A stretch of DNA of 54,725 bases from Xylaria sp. FL1777 (GCA_022578965.1 MU400758.1:1-54725); one strand, 5' to 3'. Counted from the first letter of the stretch, positions 1 through 13,089 are shown. Made by a program: numbers and translations. Notes: a model not told the origin generated them from the letters alone.

Positions 1-220
1 CTATAAAAAAAAAAAGCAACCTTATAAAAATCAAAAGAAAAATAAGTAGTGTTTTTTTTTTTTTTTGCTTATATAAGTAGTGTAGTATATATTATGTATT
101 ATACTACTGTATTTTATTGTTACTATTGCTTTAAGAAAAAAAAAAGAAAAAAACAAAAAAAAAACAAAAGAAAACAATACTATAAAAAATGTTAGTTATA
201 AACCTTTTGTTTTTTTAGCT
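1..220. repeat. Right edge of truncated unit 0
   Basis: This matches 17362-17581 of unit 2 and 38902-39131 of unit 3: an A run with gcaacctta, a T run, the gtagtatatattat and tatactact region, an A/G-rich run, then aaccttttgtttttttagct. At 220 it breaks and joins the left end of unit 1. Unit 0 therefore lacks everything that lies right of 17581 in unit 2. Only this edge is in the window. Confidence 0.92.
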
Positions 221-256
221 ATCTTTTTGTTTCTTGGGTTAAGGTTAGCAGCGTGT
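221..256. repeat. Unit left-end signature (unit 1)
   Basis: The sequence atctttttgtttcttggg runs on into ttaaggttagcagcgtg. The pyrimidine run and the telomere-like gggttaaggttag are shared by all three visible unit starts, whereas the bases before 221 are not. This fixes the left boundary of the unit. Confidence 0.88.
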
Positions 257-1510
257 TTATGCGTTTAACTTAGTAAAAATTTTTATTGATTTTTCTACTA
301 ATAGCTTTAATGCCTAATTATTTGCTAGCTTTGTATGCTTATATTTCTGTAATTTGCTAACTTAGCGTAATAGTACCTTTATATTGCTTTATTTAAAGCT
401 AATTATTTTTTCTTTGCTGCTTAATTTACTTTTTTTTTTATGTAACAACTTTTTTGCAATACTACAACCCTTTTAATGCACATTATGAAAATTTGTTTAT
501 AAATTTTATTCCTTGTTATTATTGCTTTTTTTTCTTTTTTTTCTTTCTTTTATTTTTATTGCATTTGTACTTTTGTTATAGCTTGTTTTTTCTTAAGTTG
601 CGCGCTATTATTAAGCTTATTTTTTAGTGCTTGTTTAGTGCTTGTTTAGCGCTTTTTTAGCTTGTTTTTAGCTTATTTTTAGTGTTTTTATTTGTTGTGT
701 TGCTATTTTTGCTTGCTTTTTTTTAGCGCTTTTATTTGTTGTATTGCTATTTTTGCTTGCTTTACTGTTTTTTTTATAGCTTAATTACTATGCTTTTGTT
801 TACTACAAAACATAGCTAGCAAAAATACAAAAAAGCTTAAGCATAACGAATTGTTAAACTAAAACAAAAAGCTGCTAAACCTTCTAGTTAATTCTATATT
901 TTTTTTTTCGACTTGTTTTTTGCTAGAAATACTTTAGCACTTATATACTTTTATTTTTTTACTTTACTGCTTTTAACTTTTAATTTGCTTTCGCACTACT
1001 GTTATTTTACTTATAGCTAATTTTGCTTATTTTTTTTTTTCTTTTTTACGAATGTTTTATTTTTAACTACTTAATTTTTTTCTATTTATTTTTAAGTGCT
1101 ATTGCTACTTTTTACTTCTTTGTTTAGGCAATTTTTAGAACTGCTATACATAAATAGCTTTGCTTTTTTAAATTTAGACAATAGTAATGCTATAAATTTT
1201 AAACTGCTTAAACTAGAACTTTTTTTTTTTTTTGCTTTTTTTGCTTGTTTTTAATCCTAAAGTTTCTTTAGTTTTAGTAACTTAAGCCTTTTTAATAGTA
1301 ATAAAAATAATAATACTGTTTCGGACGCCTTAAAACTAGTTATTTTTCTTTTCTTGATTTTTCTTTTGTTTTTTACGCTTTATATTTTAAATAAGCTTGT
1401 TGCTTTATTGCTTAACTTTTTTTTTACTTTGTTACAGCAAAATCTCTTTATTTCTATTGCTAATAAAGCTTTTATTTCTAGCGAAAATTGTTCTTTTACT
1501 TTTGTTTTTC
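231..1510 (-). pseudogene. Decayed minus-strand coding region, unit 1 copy
   Basis: This is the copy of the region described at 24260-25530. It retains codons lost elsewhere, such as gcgtcc near 1324-1329, and so helps to read the ancestral frame. Stops are TAA and TAG throughout, as expected from CAA/CAG mutated to TAA/TAG. No open frame remains. Confidence 0.3.
681..768. repeat. 44-bp direct duplication, unit 1
   Basis: Two adjacent 44-bp copies start at 681 (agtgtttttatttgttgtg) and 725 (agcgcttttatttgttgta). The same pair occurs in unit 3, but unit 2 has a single copy near 3197. Confidence 0.8.
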
Positions 1511-1701
1511 CTTTTTTACTACTAGTTTACTATAATTAGCTTAGCTAGCAGTTTCTTTTTTTATTTAACAATACGCGTTATTACATACAGAAATAAATTC
1601 TATACTTTTATTTCTATTAATATAACTATAGTATGCTTTATTTTTTATTCTTTTTGTGTTTTTTTATTTTTGTTTGTATTTTTAAACTGCTTATATATAT
1701 A

Positions 1702-1800
1702 TAAAAGCCCATAAAAAACTAAATATCTTAAAACATATAGTCTCTTTTTTTTTAAAAGAGACTATACGTTCTAAGATATTTAGTTTTTTATAGGCTTTTA
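1702..1800. repeat. Long hairpin, unit 1 version (47-bp arms)
   Basis: The left arm 1702-1748 and right arm 1754-1800 pair over 47 bases with three mismatches, all transitions, around a 5-T loop. The arm reads taaaagcccataaaaaacta and onward. It lies at the same place as the hairpins at 4169 and 25719 but has a different arm sequence. It sits about 200 bases from the upstream end of the decayed minus-strand frame, so a regulatory or foldback-element role is possible but unproven. Confidence 0.93.
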
Positions 1801-2743
1801 TTCTTTTGTTTCTTTTATTCTTTTTATTTCTTAAATATTTAGTTTTTTATATGCTATTTTTTTTCTTTATATATTTTTTATTTATCTTATTATATTTACT
1901 ATACTAATTTATTTATATAAAAAAAGTAATTAATATAGCTAGCTATACATTAAAACATATAACGAATTATTTTATATAAAGCTTTTTAACTTTTTATATT
2001 AATTCTTTAAAACATAATAATTTTACTAACATTTTATTATTTTGTTTTAAGCTAAAAGCTTTATAAATCCTTTTTTAGCATACTTTTTTTAATGCTAATA
2101 AGCCCAAGCTTTTTTTTTTATTTATTAAGGCCTCTTGTTATAATATTTACTAATAAATGTATATTATTTGTTAATATAACATTAATAGCTATTTTATATA
2201 GCTTTGTTCTTTTGCTGCATTTTTTTTAGCAATATTTACTTTAAGTTATTTACTTTCGTTTTAATCTTTTATTGCTTAAAATGCATACTGCGTTTTTAAC
2301 TCGGTAAAACCTCATAAAACCTAGAATTTATAGCTTAGCTTCTTTTAATATAGTTTTAATAACTATGTTTATCTTTTTTTTTTTTACTTTTTTTTGATTT
2401 TTAAACACTAAACTACTTATTTGCTATTTAAAATATAAAAACAGTTTATAAAGAACTATATGCTACTTGCTTTATATGCCTTTTGTTTTTTTGCAATTAT
2501 TGCTTAGCACTTTATTAGTTTTGCTTAAGCTAAAGCAAAAGCAAGCATTTAGCAAGCTTTAGCAAAAAGCTTTAGCTTTTTTAAGTATACTTAGTTATAG
2601 TACGCTATTTTATATAAATATACAAAACTATTTTAAAACTACTTTAAAACTTTATATAACTAGCATTTATTTAGCTATTTTGCTAGCTTTATTTTTTTTT
2701 TATAAGAACATAATATTAAAAATGTAACTATAAGCTATTTAGC

Positions 2744-2779
2744 ATTTTTTTGTTCCTTAGGTTAAGGTTAGCAACGTGT
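2744..2779. repeat. Unit left-end signature (unit 2)
   Basis: Here it reads atttttttgttccttagg then ttaaggttagcaacgtg. The differences from the unit 1 signature are all C/T or G/A. The preceding bases (agctatttagc) belong to truncated unit 1. Confidence 0.88.
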
Positions 2780-3995
2780 TTATGCGTTTAACTTAATAAA
2801 AATTTCCATTGATTTTCCTACTAATAGCTTTAATGCTTAATTATTTGCTAGCTTTGCATGCTTGTATTTTTGCAATTTGCTAGCTTAGTGTAATAGTACC
2901 TTTATATTGCTCTATTTAAAGCTAATTATTTTTTTTTTGCTGCTTAATTTATTTTTTTTTCTGTGTAATAACCTTTTTGCAATATTACAACCCTTTTAAT
3001 GCATATTATAAAAATTCGTTTATAAATTCTATTTTTTGTTATTATTGCTTTTTTTTCTTTTTTTTTTTTTTTCCATTCTTATTGCATTTGCATTTTTATT
3101 GTAGCTTGTTTTTCCTTAAGTTATGTGCTATTATTAAGCTTATTTTTTAGTGCTTATTTAATGCTTGTTTAATGTTTTTTTAGCTCGTTTTTAGCGCTTT
3201 TACTTGTTGTATTACTATTTTTGCTCGTTTTACTGTTTTTTTTATAGCTTAATTACTATGCTTTTATTTACTGCAAAACATAGCTAGTAAAAATGCAAAA
3301 AGGCTTAAGCATAACAAATTATTAAACTAAAATAAAAAGCTGCTAAATTTTCTAGTTAATTTTATATTTTTTTTTTAACTTGTTTTTTAATAAAAACACT
3401 TTAATATTTATATATTTTTATTTTTTTATTTTACTGCTTTTAACTTTTAATTTGCTTTTGTACTACTGTTATTTTATTTAAAGCTAATTTTGCTTATTTT
3501 TTTTTTTTTTTTTTACAAATGTTTTATTTTTAACTACTTAACTTTTTTTTATTTATTTTTAAGTATTATTGCTACTTTTTATTTCTTTATTTAAGCAATT
3601 TTTAGAACTGCTATATATAAATAGCTTTGCTTTTTTAGATTTAAATAATAGTAATACTACAAATTTTAAATTGCTTAAACTAAAACTTTTTTTTTTTTTG
3701 CTTTTTTTGTTTGTTTTTAATTTTAAAGTTTTTTTAGTTTTAATAACTTAGGCTTTCTTAATAATAATAAAAATAATAGCATTGTTTTAAATGCTTTAAA
3801 ACTAGTTATTTTTTTTTTTTTGATTTTTTTTTTGTTTTTTATGCTTTATATTTTAAATAAGCCTGTTGCTTTATTGCTTAATCTTTTTTTTATTTTGTTA
3901 TAATAAAATCCTTTTGTTTTTATTGCTAATAAAGCTTTTGTTTTTAGTAAAAATTGTTTTTTTGTTTTTTTTTTTTTTTTTTTACTACTAGTTTA
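2755..3995 (-). pseudogene. Decayed minus-strand coding region, unit 2 copy
   Basis: This is the most damaged of the three copies and lacks one 44-bp repeat unit present in the others. Relative to unit 3, codon changes fall at all three positions (for example GTT/ATT, CGG/CAA, GAA/AAA), showing mutation without selection for protein. Confidence 0.3.
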
Positions 3996-4168
3996 CTATA
4001 ATTAGTTTAGCTAGCAGTTTTTCTTTTTATTTAATAATGCGCGTTATTATACATAAGAACAAATTTTGCACTTTTATTTTTATTAATGCAACTATAGTAT
4101 GCTTTATTTCTTGTTTTTTTTGTTTTTTTTTATTTTTGTTTGTATTGTTAGCTTGCTTATATTTTTAG

Positions 4169-4256
4169 AACAGCTTTTAAAAAACAAAATATCTTAAGAC
4201 CTAAAGTTTTTAGAAAAACTATAAGTTTTAAAATATTTTGTTTCTTAAAAGCTGTT
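4169..4256. repeat. Long hairpin, unit 2 version (39-bp arms)
   Basis: The left arm 4169-4207 and right arm 4218-4256 pair with five mismatches (four transitions, one transversion) around a 10-base loop. The outer arm reads aacagcttttaaaaaacaaa. It is orthologous to the unit 3 hairpin. Confidence 0.9.
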
Positions 4257-5191
4257 TTTTTTTTGTTTTTTTTAGTTTTAAAGTAGTTAGTTTTTTATAA
4301 GCTATTTTTTTTTTTTTTATAGTTTTTATTTTTATTCTTAAATTTATAATACTAATTTTTTCTTATAAATAAAGTAATAAATATAACTAATTATACATTA
4401 AAACATATAACTAATTATTTTATATAAAGCTTTTTAGCTTTTTATATTAATTCTTTAAAATAAAATAATTTTACTAACTTTTTTTTATTTTATGTTAAGC
4501 TAAAAATATTACAAATTCTTTTTTAGCATACTTTTTTTAATGCTAATAAGCTTACGCTTTTTTTTTTATTTATTAAAACCTTTTATTATAATATTTATTA
4601 ATAAATATATATTATTTGTTAATATAATATTAATAGTTATATTATTTAGCTTTGTTTTTTTGCTATATTTTTTTTAGCAATATTAAATTTAAGTTATTTA
4701 TTTTTTTTTTAATTTATTTTTTTTTAAAATTTATACTGCATTTTTAACTTAGTAAAACTTTATAAAACCTAAAATCTGCAGCTTAGCTTCTTTAAATATA
4801 GTTCTAATAATATTATTTATTTTGTTTTTTTTTACTTTTTTTTGATTTTTAAACACTAAACTATTTATTTGCTATTTAAAATATAAAAACAGTTTATAAA
4901 AAACTATATATTATTTGCTTTGTATGCTTTTTGTTTATTTATAATTATTGCTTAGTACTTTATTAGTTTTGTTTAAACTAAAGCAAAAGCAAACATTTAG
5001 TAAGCTTTAATAAAAAGCTTTAATTTTTTTTAATATATTTAGTTATAATATACTATTTTATATAAATATATAAAACTATTTTAAAACTACTTTAAAACTT
5101 TATATAATTAGCATTTATTTAGCTATTTTGCTAGCTTTATTTTTTTTTTATAAAAACATAATATTAAAAATATAACTATAAGCTACTTAGC

Positions 5192-8100
5192 AAAAAATGC
5201 TTTATAAAAATTTTATATAAACTATTTTTTAATAGCAAACTAGTAATACTTTTACTTTAATGCTATATAAATTAATTTTGCTTTTTAAAACATACTTTAT
5301 ATTATTAAACCTTTTTATTTAATTAATAATATAATATTTTTATATACTTTGCTTTATAAGTTAGCATGTTTAGCTAAAAAAACATATAATAATAATAGCT
5401 TATTTTAAGAATATTATTAAACTTTTTATTTATAATATTTGTTTTAAAATATAAAAAAGCTAAAAATAATAAAAATTATATTAGCTAGCCTTTAAATTAA
5501 AAAAGTAGCTTTATGCTAAGTTAAGTTATATAATTTTTATAAATAGCATATATAAATACTTATAAAAAGATTTTATTTTTTTAATTTATTATAGTTTAAA
5601 CTACTGTTTTTTAGCTTAAACTTACTAAAATAATACTACTAAAGCAAAGCTTACTTATTAATACAAAAAGTAGTACTACTTGATTTTTTTTTTTTCTTTA
5701 ATGCTTTTTAGTTTTATAAAAGCTAGCTATATTATATATTATTTATATTATTTAACGCTTTTATGCTGCTTTATTATAATATACGCTATAAATATTATAT
5801 GCTTTAGTTTTATATTATAATTGCTATAAACTTTTATAAACTGCTTTTTTAATAAACTATTTGCTTGTTTTTGCTACTTAATTTTATTACTTATAACTTT
5901 TTTTTTTTTGTTTTAATATACTAGCTAAATAATTTTTTGTTTGCTTATATTATTTATTTTATTAAGCTTATTAAAAAGCTAGCAATATTTATATTATTTA
6001 ATAGTAGTATACTATTAAAGCAGTTTATTATTACTAAATGTATTAAATATATGTTTATTAACTAAATATTGCTTATTTTCTTTAAGTAAATTTGCATTAA
6101 TAATGTTTTTTTTTAAGTATTATAGCTATAATATATTACTTAAAATTATTATATAATTAACAGGTTTAAAAAACTATTATAAAAGCTTAGCTTTAAAAAC
6201 ATAGTATAAAAGTATAGCATGCTATAAATATTAAATAATATATTTAAGTAATATATTTTTTAACTTATAAATTATGCTTTAAAGCAGCTTTTTTTATTTT
6301 TTTTTAAGCGTTAAAATTAATTAAAAATAATTTAACAAAATATAATACAAAGTATATTTAATATAAATAAGCAATTTAAAACAACGCTACTAAAAAACTT
6401 TTAAACTATTGCTAATTATGCTACTATTTTTGCTAAATATTATAAAGCATAGCTATTATATAATAAAACTTTTAAGTTTATATTATAGTTAATTATTTAT
6501 ATATATAATCTAAAGTTTTTTAAAGCTTATAAATTATATTTTAAAAAGCTTAAGCTTTTTTACTAAAAATAATGCAATATTTTATATAAAAGCTAGCTAA
6601 ACTATATATAAAGCTACTTTTAATTTTTTAGCTTACTTAATATTTATTGCATTTATTTTTAAGTTTTTGCTGCTTTAAGCAAAACTAAGATTAAAAGCTT
6701 TTAAATAAACAAAATAGCACTATTTAATAATGCTAACTTTTTATTTTTTGCTTTTGTATAATAATAAAAACTAAAAATAAAGATTTATAACTTTAGTAAT
6801 TATAATATAAATAAACGCTAAAGCTAGTTTATATATATAGCATTAATGTTTAGCGCTTTAAATAATTATGCTAGTTAATTAAGCAAAAGCTTTGCTTTTT
6901 AATATTATAAGGTTTAAAAAGCTTAGCTTATTATATTTACTAGCAAAAATATTATATGCTTATTTTTTAATAACTAGTTTAATTATTATTAAACGTATGC
7001 TAGCTTTTATATTTTTATTATATTAAACTTTAAAAAAACTAAGTTTTTTTATGTTTAATTATTTAAGCATATTACTAAGCAGTTAAATTTCTTTAGTTTT
7101 AAGTATAGCTACTTAAAGCTATTATATTATAATATAATAAAAAAAAAGCTATTATATAATAATATAAGTTATTTATTTAAAAAAGCTTTAATAGCTATTA
7201 TATTAATATATTTATTAAAGTTGCTTAATTAAGTTTATAATGCTACTATATAAACATGCTATAATATATACTAATATATTATAATACTTATATAATAAAA
7301 ACGTAATATTTTTTATTTTAGCTTTAATATTATGTTTTAATATTTATTTAATTATTGTAGCAAAAGTTTTTTATACATGTTTTTTAAATAGCTTTTTTAT
7401 ATACTTACTAAATAATTTATTATGTTTTTTTAATTGCGTATATTTTACTTTAGCACATTTTTTAATGCTATAAAACTACTATTTTTTTTTGTTAACTTAT
7501 TAGCGCAGCTTAAACTAAAAAACTTAAAAGCTAATAGTTTAATACTAGCATTTAAATTGCTATATAAAATAAGCACGTTAGCAAAAAAAATCTTTATAAA
7601 ATATATAGCATTATATAAAAAGCTAAACATAAAGCTAACTATATAACGTAAGCTAGCAAAAAAGCTAACTAATAATAATAAAACTAATAAAAAAAAAAAC
7701 AAAATAAAGGTTATAAATAATATAAAACTAAAAACAAATAATAGCTATAATTTTAGTAATTATAAGTAATTATAATAAAACTTAAAACTAAAGCAAAACT
7801 AATAAAAGCTACTAAAAACAAAATATTTAAAACTATATAATAATTATACTTTGGCTTATTTTTAAGTATATAAAAACTAATATAAAGTAATATTGTTTTT
7901 AAAAAAAACTTAGTATACTAAAAAAATAACTTAAAATAATTTAAATTATTACTACTTTAGTAATATTTGTTTTTTTAAAAACTTATATAGTATTGCTTTA
8001 AGTAGCTTATATAGTATTATTACTAACTATTAGTTCTTTATATAGCATTGCTTTTTTTTTTAAGTTTTTTATAGTATTGTTTATTTTTTACTTAAAAGGT

Positions 8101-9984
8101 TTACGCTATATTATTATTTATAAAACATAACTTATATAGTATTAAATTCTTTATATAAAATGTAATTTTATTTATATTATATTAAAAATAGTAATAAAAA
8201 AATCTATTAGTTATAAAAGTAATATAGCATATATATATAGCTAAAAATATATATAGCTTTTTTATTTATTATAATTTTTATAGCATATAGTAAACGCATT
8301 ATTGCTTTTTATACTTATTTTAAACGTAATATTTTTTTATTTTAATTATTTTATTATATTTAGTTTTATAAAAGTTTATTAGTATACTTTTTAAAAAAAA
8401 TATAAATATTTAAAAAAATAATTGTAGTTTATATAAGCATATTTAATATATAGTTTTGCTAAGCTAATATTTATTTTTATATAATATTTTGTTGTTTTTT
8501 AGGTTTGCTTAAAAATAAAAAGCTTAAGGTTAATAATGTTATTTTTTTTAACGTTTGCTTAGCATATGTTTAAGCTTTTGCTTTTTTAAACAAAAAAAGT
8601 AAGCTTAAAGGCTTAAAAAAACAAAGCTTTAGCAAAAAAAACGTTAGCTTACGTATTATTTATATTGCTAGCTATAATGTTTTGCCTTTTTTTAGCAGCT
8701 AAAAAAAATGCAATAATGTATTACTTATTATAATAAAAGTACTAAGCTTAGCTTTATAAAAAAAATGTTTTAAGCGCTATAATAGTTAGTATAGCTTTTA
8801 AAAGCAGCAAGCTTTTCTTTATAAATTTATATTTAATAAAAAGGTTTTATTTTTTTATATAAAATATAGCTATTTTGCTTTTGTTAGCATATTATATATT
8901 ATGCTTACTTTTATTAGCACATTAAAAATGCTATAATTTTTTTCGTTAAATTATTAGCTACTATTATTAGCTAGCTATAATTGCTTTTATTATATATTAT
9001 AACTGCTTTTATTAATATATTAATAATTATTGTTATACTAGCTATACTATTTTTTTATGCATTTATAAAATGTTTAAAATGTATAATTAGTAAAATATAT
9101 AATTTTTTGCTTTATATTTTTTATATTATTTACTGATTTTTTTTATTAAGGTTTTTTTTTTTTAATTTTATTAAGCTTTTATTTTATTACGTAATTTTTG
9201 TTTATACTATATATATTATAAGTATAAAAACTTTATTAAAGAAATTTTAAAGCAAAGTAAAAAGTTGCTATATAAAGCAAATTATTATACTTAAAAACTT
9301 TATATATACTTTTTTGCAAAAAAAGCTAATTATTATTTTTTATTGCTTTTAAAATATAAAAAACCTTATAAATAAACAAAAAAAGCTTTTAAACTAACAT
9401 AAAATAGTATAATACTAATATAAAGCAGCATAAAAGCATTAAAAAATATATAAAATTATTTTGCTTTATTTTTGTTAGCTTATTAGTTTTATTACTATTG
9501 CTTTTGTTTGTATGTTAGTTATTAGTTTTTTAAAATTTTATAATATTTTTTTATTAAGCGTTAAATTTAGTTTTTTAAAATAGTAGCAAAGTAATTAAGT
9601 TAAATATAGCATAACTACTTTAGTTAGTATATTAGTTTTATTATTATAGCTTATATTATAAAGCTAGCTTTTAAATAAAATTATTATTGCACTAAACTTA
9701 AAAGCAAAAGCATTTTTTGTTTTAAAATTTAAAACTAGAAAAATTACTTAGTTTTTGTTTAGTTTTTTATAATAGCTTAAAAAAGATTTTTAATTTATAA
9801 AAGCAAAATAGCTTTTTTTTTTAATACGCAAAACTATTTTTAATAGTTTTTGTTTTATATAGTATAGTTTTAATGTTTTACGGCATAATACGTATAAAAA
9901 TAGCAAAAAATGTTTAATAAGTTTGTTATAGTTTAAAACATAAAGATTTTTAGTTCTAAAAATAAAATAGAAAAAATTTTTTAA
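5192..9984. other. Decayed sequence of unit 2 without genes
   Basis: No intact frame. The + frame at 7434-7646 and the minus frame at 7445-7702 overlap; the + reading is K- and L-rich and loses its opening in unit 3, so neither is under selection. A degenerate direct repeat of tatatagtattg-like words lies at about 7985-8150. TC/GA and CC/GG dinucleotides are almost absent, and AGCT-containing words dominate. Confidence 0.6.
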
Positions 9985-10320
9985 ATATTTTTTACTTTTT
10001 AGTAGCAGTTCAAAATATAAAAATATTTGCTTTTAAAATATAACTTAAAAATATAGTAATTTTTGCTTTTTAATTAAAACTTTAATTTTTAGCAACTTTT
10101 TAATAATAGCTTAAAATTTTAACTTTAAAATTAAAACTAAAAAAATTGCTTAAGTTTTATTAACTTTTTAATAATAGTTTAAAATTTTAGCTTTAAAACT
10201 AAAACTTTAGTTTTTTTTAACTTTTTAATAATAATTTATAATTTTAGCTTTAAAACATAAACTAGAAAAATTGCTTAATTTTTTTTAACTTTTCTTTAGT
10301 AACTTAAAATATAAAAATCT
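9985..10320. repeat. Degenerate short direct repeats, unit 2
   Basis: Phrases such as aactttttaataatagctta and aaattttagctttaaaacta recur three to four times at about 70-95-base spacing, interrupted by A/T runs. Units differ by transitions. The block runs into the larger array that follows. Confidence 0.65.
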
Positions 10321-10370
10321 TTATTTTTTAAAACAAAACTATAAAAAGCTTTAATAATTAATATATTATT

Positions 10371-11375
10371 TGTTTTAAAACAAATAAAGCTTACTGCTAA
10401 ATATGTTTTATTTTATTTAAATTACTTTTTAAAAAAATTACTAAATAGAAATTTTGCTGTTTTATTATTTATTATATTAGTAATTAAAGCTACTATTTAA
10501 AAGCTAATATAAAACTTTATATAGTTGTTTATTATAGCTAATTAAGCTGCATTTAAGTTTTAAACACTTTTTGCTGTTTTATTATTTATAGCACTAATAA
10601 TTAAAGCTATTATTTAAAAACTAGTGCTTTTTTATTTTAAAACAAATAAACTTTATTACTAAATATATTTTATTTTATTTAGGTTGCTTTTTAAAAAAAT
10701 TATTAAGTAAAGATTTTGCTGTTTTGTTATTTATTGCACCTATAATTAGAGCTACTATTTAAAAGCTAATGTTCTTTTGTTTTAAAACAAATAAAGCTTA
10801 CTATTAAATATGTTTTATTTTATTTAAGTTGCTTTTTAAAAGAATTGCTAAATAGGAATTTTGCTGTTTTATTATTTATAGCTTTAGTAACTAGTGCTAT
10901 TTTTTAAAAGCTAATATAAAACCTTTTATAATTATTTATTATAGCTAATTAAACTATAGCTAATTAAACTACATTAAAGTTTTATATTTTTTTACTATTT
11001 TATTATTTATAACACTAATAATTAAAACTATTATTTAAAAGCTAGTATAAAACTTTATATAATTGTTTACTATAGTTAATTAAGCTATAGTTAATTAAGC
11101 TATATTAAAGTTTTGCATTTTTTTGCTAGTTTATTATTTATAGCTTTAATAGCTAAAGCTATTTTTTAAAAGCTAATATAAAACTTTTTATAGTTGTTTA
11201 TTATAGCTAATTAAGCTATAGCTAATTAAGCTATATTAAAATTTTATACTTTTTTGCTGTTTTATTATTTATAGCGCTAATAGTTAAAGCTATTATTTAA
11301 AAGCTAATATAAAACTTTATATAATTATTTATTATAGTTAATTAAGCTATAATTAATTAAGCTATATTTAAGTTT
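10371..11375. repeat. 116-146-bp composite tandem array, 7 units (unit 2)
   Basis: A tttgctgttttattattta anchor (or a variant with one or two changes) recurs near 10452, 10568, 10714, 10859, 10990, 11121 and 11252. Longer units carry tgttttaaaacaaataaagc and ttttatttaagttgctttt. 131-bp units instead carry actttatatagttgtttatt and a 15-bp tatagctaattaagc microrepeat. The array therefore mixes two interspersed subtypes. Confidence 0.85.
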
Positions 11376-11844
11376 TAAATATTTAGCTTTTATACGTAAT
11401 AAATTAGCAGTATGCTATATAAAACTATATAAAAAATAAGCTATTTATTAATTATTTGCTTTTTTAGCATTTTTTATAAAGCTAAGCAAAAGATTTAATA
11501 AAAACAAAAAGTTTTTATATATACTAAGTTAGCTATTATAGCACTAGTAAAAAAAATATTTGCTTTTTTACATAAAAGAAAAAATGTTATTAAGCAGCTA
11601 GTTTTTTATAAAAACAATTTTTGTTATTATAAAATTTTAGCAAAAAAGATGCTAATACTTAAAAAAAGTTAAAAACGCAAGTTTTAGTAGATTTTTTTTT
11701 AAGTAAAAAGAGCTATAATATTAGCTTTATTATTATTACTTTTAATTATATTTTAAGATCTGTATAAAAGTTAGAATTGTAAAAACTATGTTAAAATAAA
11801 TAAAAAATATAATAAGTAAATAAATTAATAGAAAAAATAATAAA

Positions 11845-11944
11845 TAAAAAAGATATAAAATAAAAAAAATATATAAAATAAAGAGAATATATAAAATAAA
11901 AAAAATATATAAAATAAAAAAGATATAAAATAAAAAAAATATAG
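11845..11944. repeat. 18-bp AT array, unit 2
   Basis: About five units of atataaaataaaaaaaat, with occasional gagaat. It sits between gene-free stretches. Confidence 0.75.
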
Positions 11945-13089
11945 AAATTTAACTATGTTAAAAGGACTTTTTGCATAAAATACTACTACGAAATGTTTTC
12001 TTAAACGTAATTAAAGTATAAAAAAAGCTTTTAAATAAAACTACAATATATAAAACGTAATAGCAAAAACTTTTTTTATAGTTTTTTTATGCTTATAAAA
12101 TTTTTTATAAAAGCAAGCATAAGTATAAAAAGTTAATTTATATTTATTTTTAAAAAAAAAAGCAATTGTTTTTTTGTATTACTTATAACAATAAATTTAT
12201 TAGTATACTATTTAAATAAGCATGTAATTTTTAGTTTTTAGTAATTTATATACGTAAATAATAAAACATTTCTAGCTTTTTTTTTTTTTTTGCTTTTAAA
12301 CTTGTTATAATTATAGCATAATTATGCTTTGTTTTTTTATTTTATTTTATTTTCGTTTATTTTTTTCTTTTTCTTTTTTAGTGTATATTTTTTTGCTATT
12401 TTTTTTTTACTATTTTGTTTTTTGTGTTTTTTTAATGCACTAAAACTACAAAGTATATATGCTTTAATAATAGATTTTAAAGCAAAAAAATCTGCAAAAT
12501 AATTATTACTTTTGTACTTTTGCTTTTTTTTCGCATAAAAAAAGTCCTAATATTATATTATAGCACTAATTTTAAATTATTTTATTATTTAACTAACTAA
12601 AAATTATAATAAAGAAATTTAGCTTTTTTTTTGATTTATATATAACTAGCAACGCTTATAGTAAACATACGTTTTGCTTTTTATTTGCGTTATACTTTTT
12701 TATTAATACTAGTAAAAAATATAGTTATAAACTATAATTGCATATATATACTTGTTTTTTAACGTATTTTTATATATATATACTATTTTTATTTAAGAGC
12801 TTTTTTTTTTAGAAAAATTATATGCTATAAGCTGTTTTATAAGCTTAATTATTTTTTTTCTTTTTTTTAACTATATGTTTAAATAATAAAGCAAAGCTAA
12901 CTTTCTTTTAGCTATAATAGTAAACTAAACTTTTTTTTACTTTTTTTTTATTTAAAAGCTTTTAAGCTATAGTATATTTTATATTTAATTGTTTTTTGTT
13001 ATTTTTCTAGGGTTTTTTTTTTGTTCTATATATTAAATTTAACTAGAAAAAAAAAAACATGCTTTATATTTGTAATATAAAAAAGCTTT
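11945..13089. other. Gene-free stretch of unit 2
   Basis: T- and A-rich decayed sequence with long T runs (12270-12420) and no open frame or RNA gene visible. Its unit 3 counterpart is 33591-34739. Confidence 0.55.

Larger units (their letters stand above)
221..2743. repeat. Truncated unit 1 (left 2.5 kb only)
   Basis: This is collinear with 2744-5191 of unit 2 and 24248-26741 of unit 3. It stops abruptly after agctatttagc, where unit 2 continues with aaaaaatgc and unit 1 instead meets the start of unit 2. It differs from units 2 and 3 by transitions, except in a patch around 1680-1925 that also carries transversions and small indels. It includes the decayed minus-strand frame, the 44-bp duplication and its own version of the hairpin. 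Confidence 0.93.

Noticed and set aside
7434..7702. Overlapping + and - frames that could be a small K-rich protein or a transposase tail
   Set aside because: The + frame is interrupted in unit 3 (29000-29070) and neither reading has a convincing motif.
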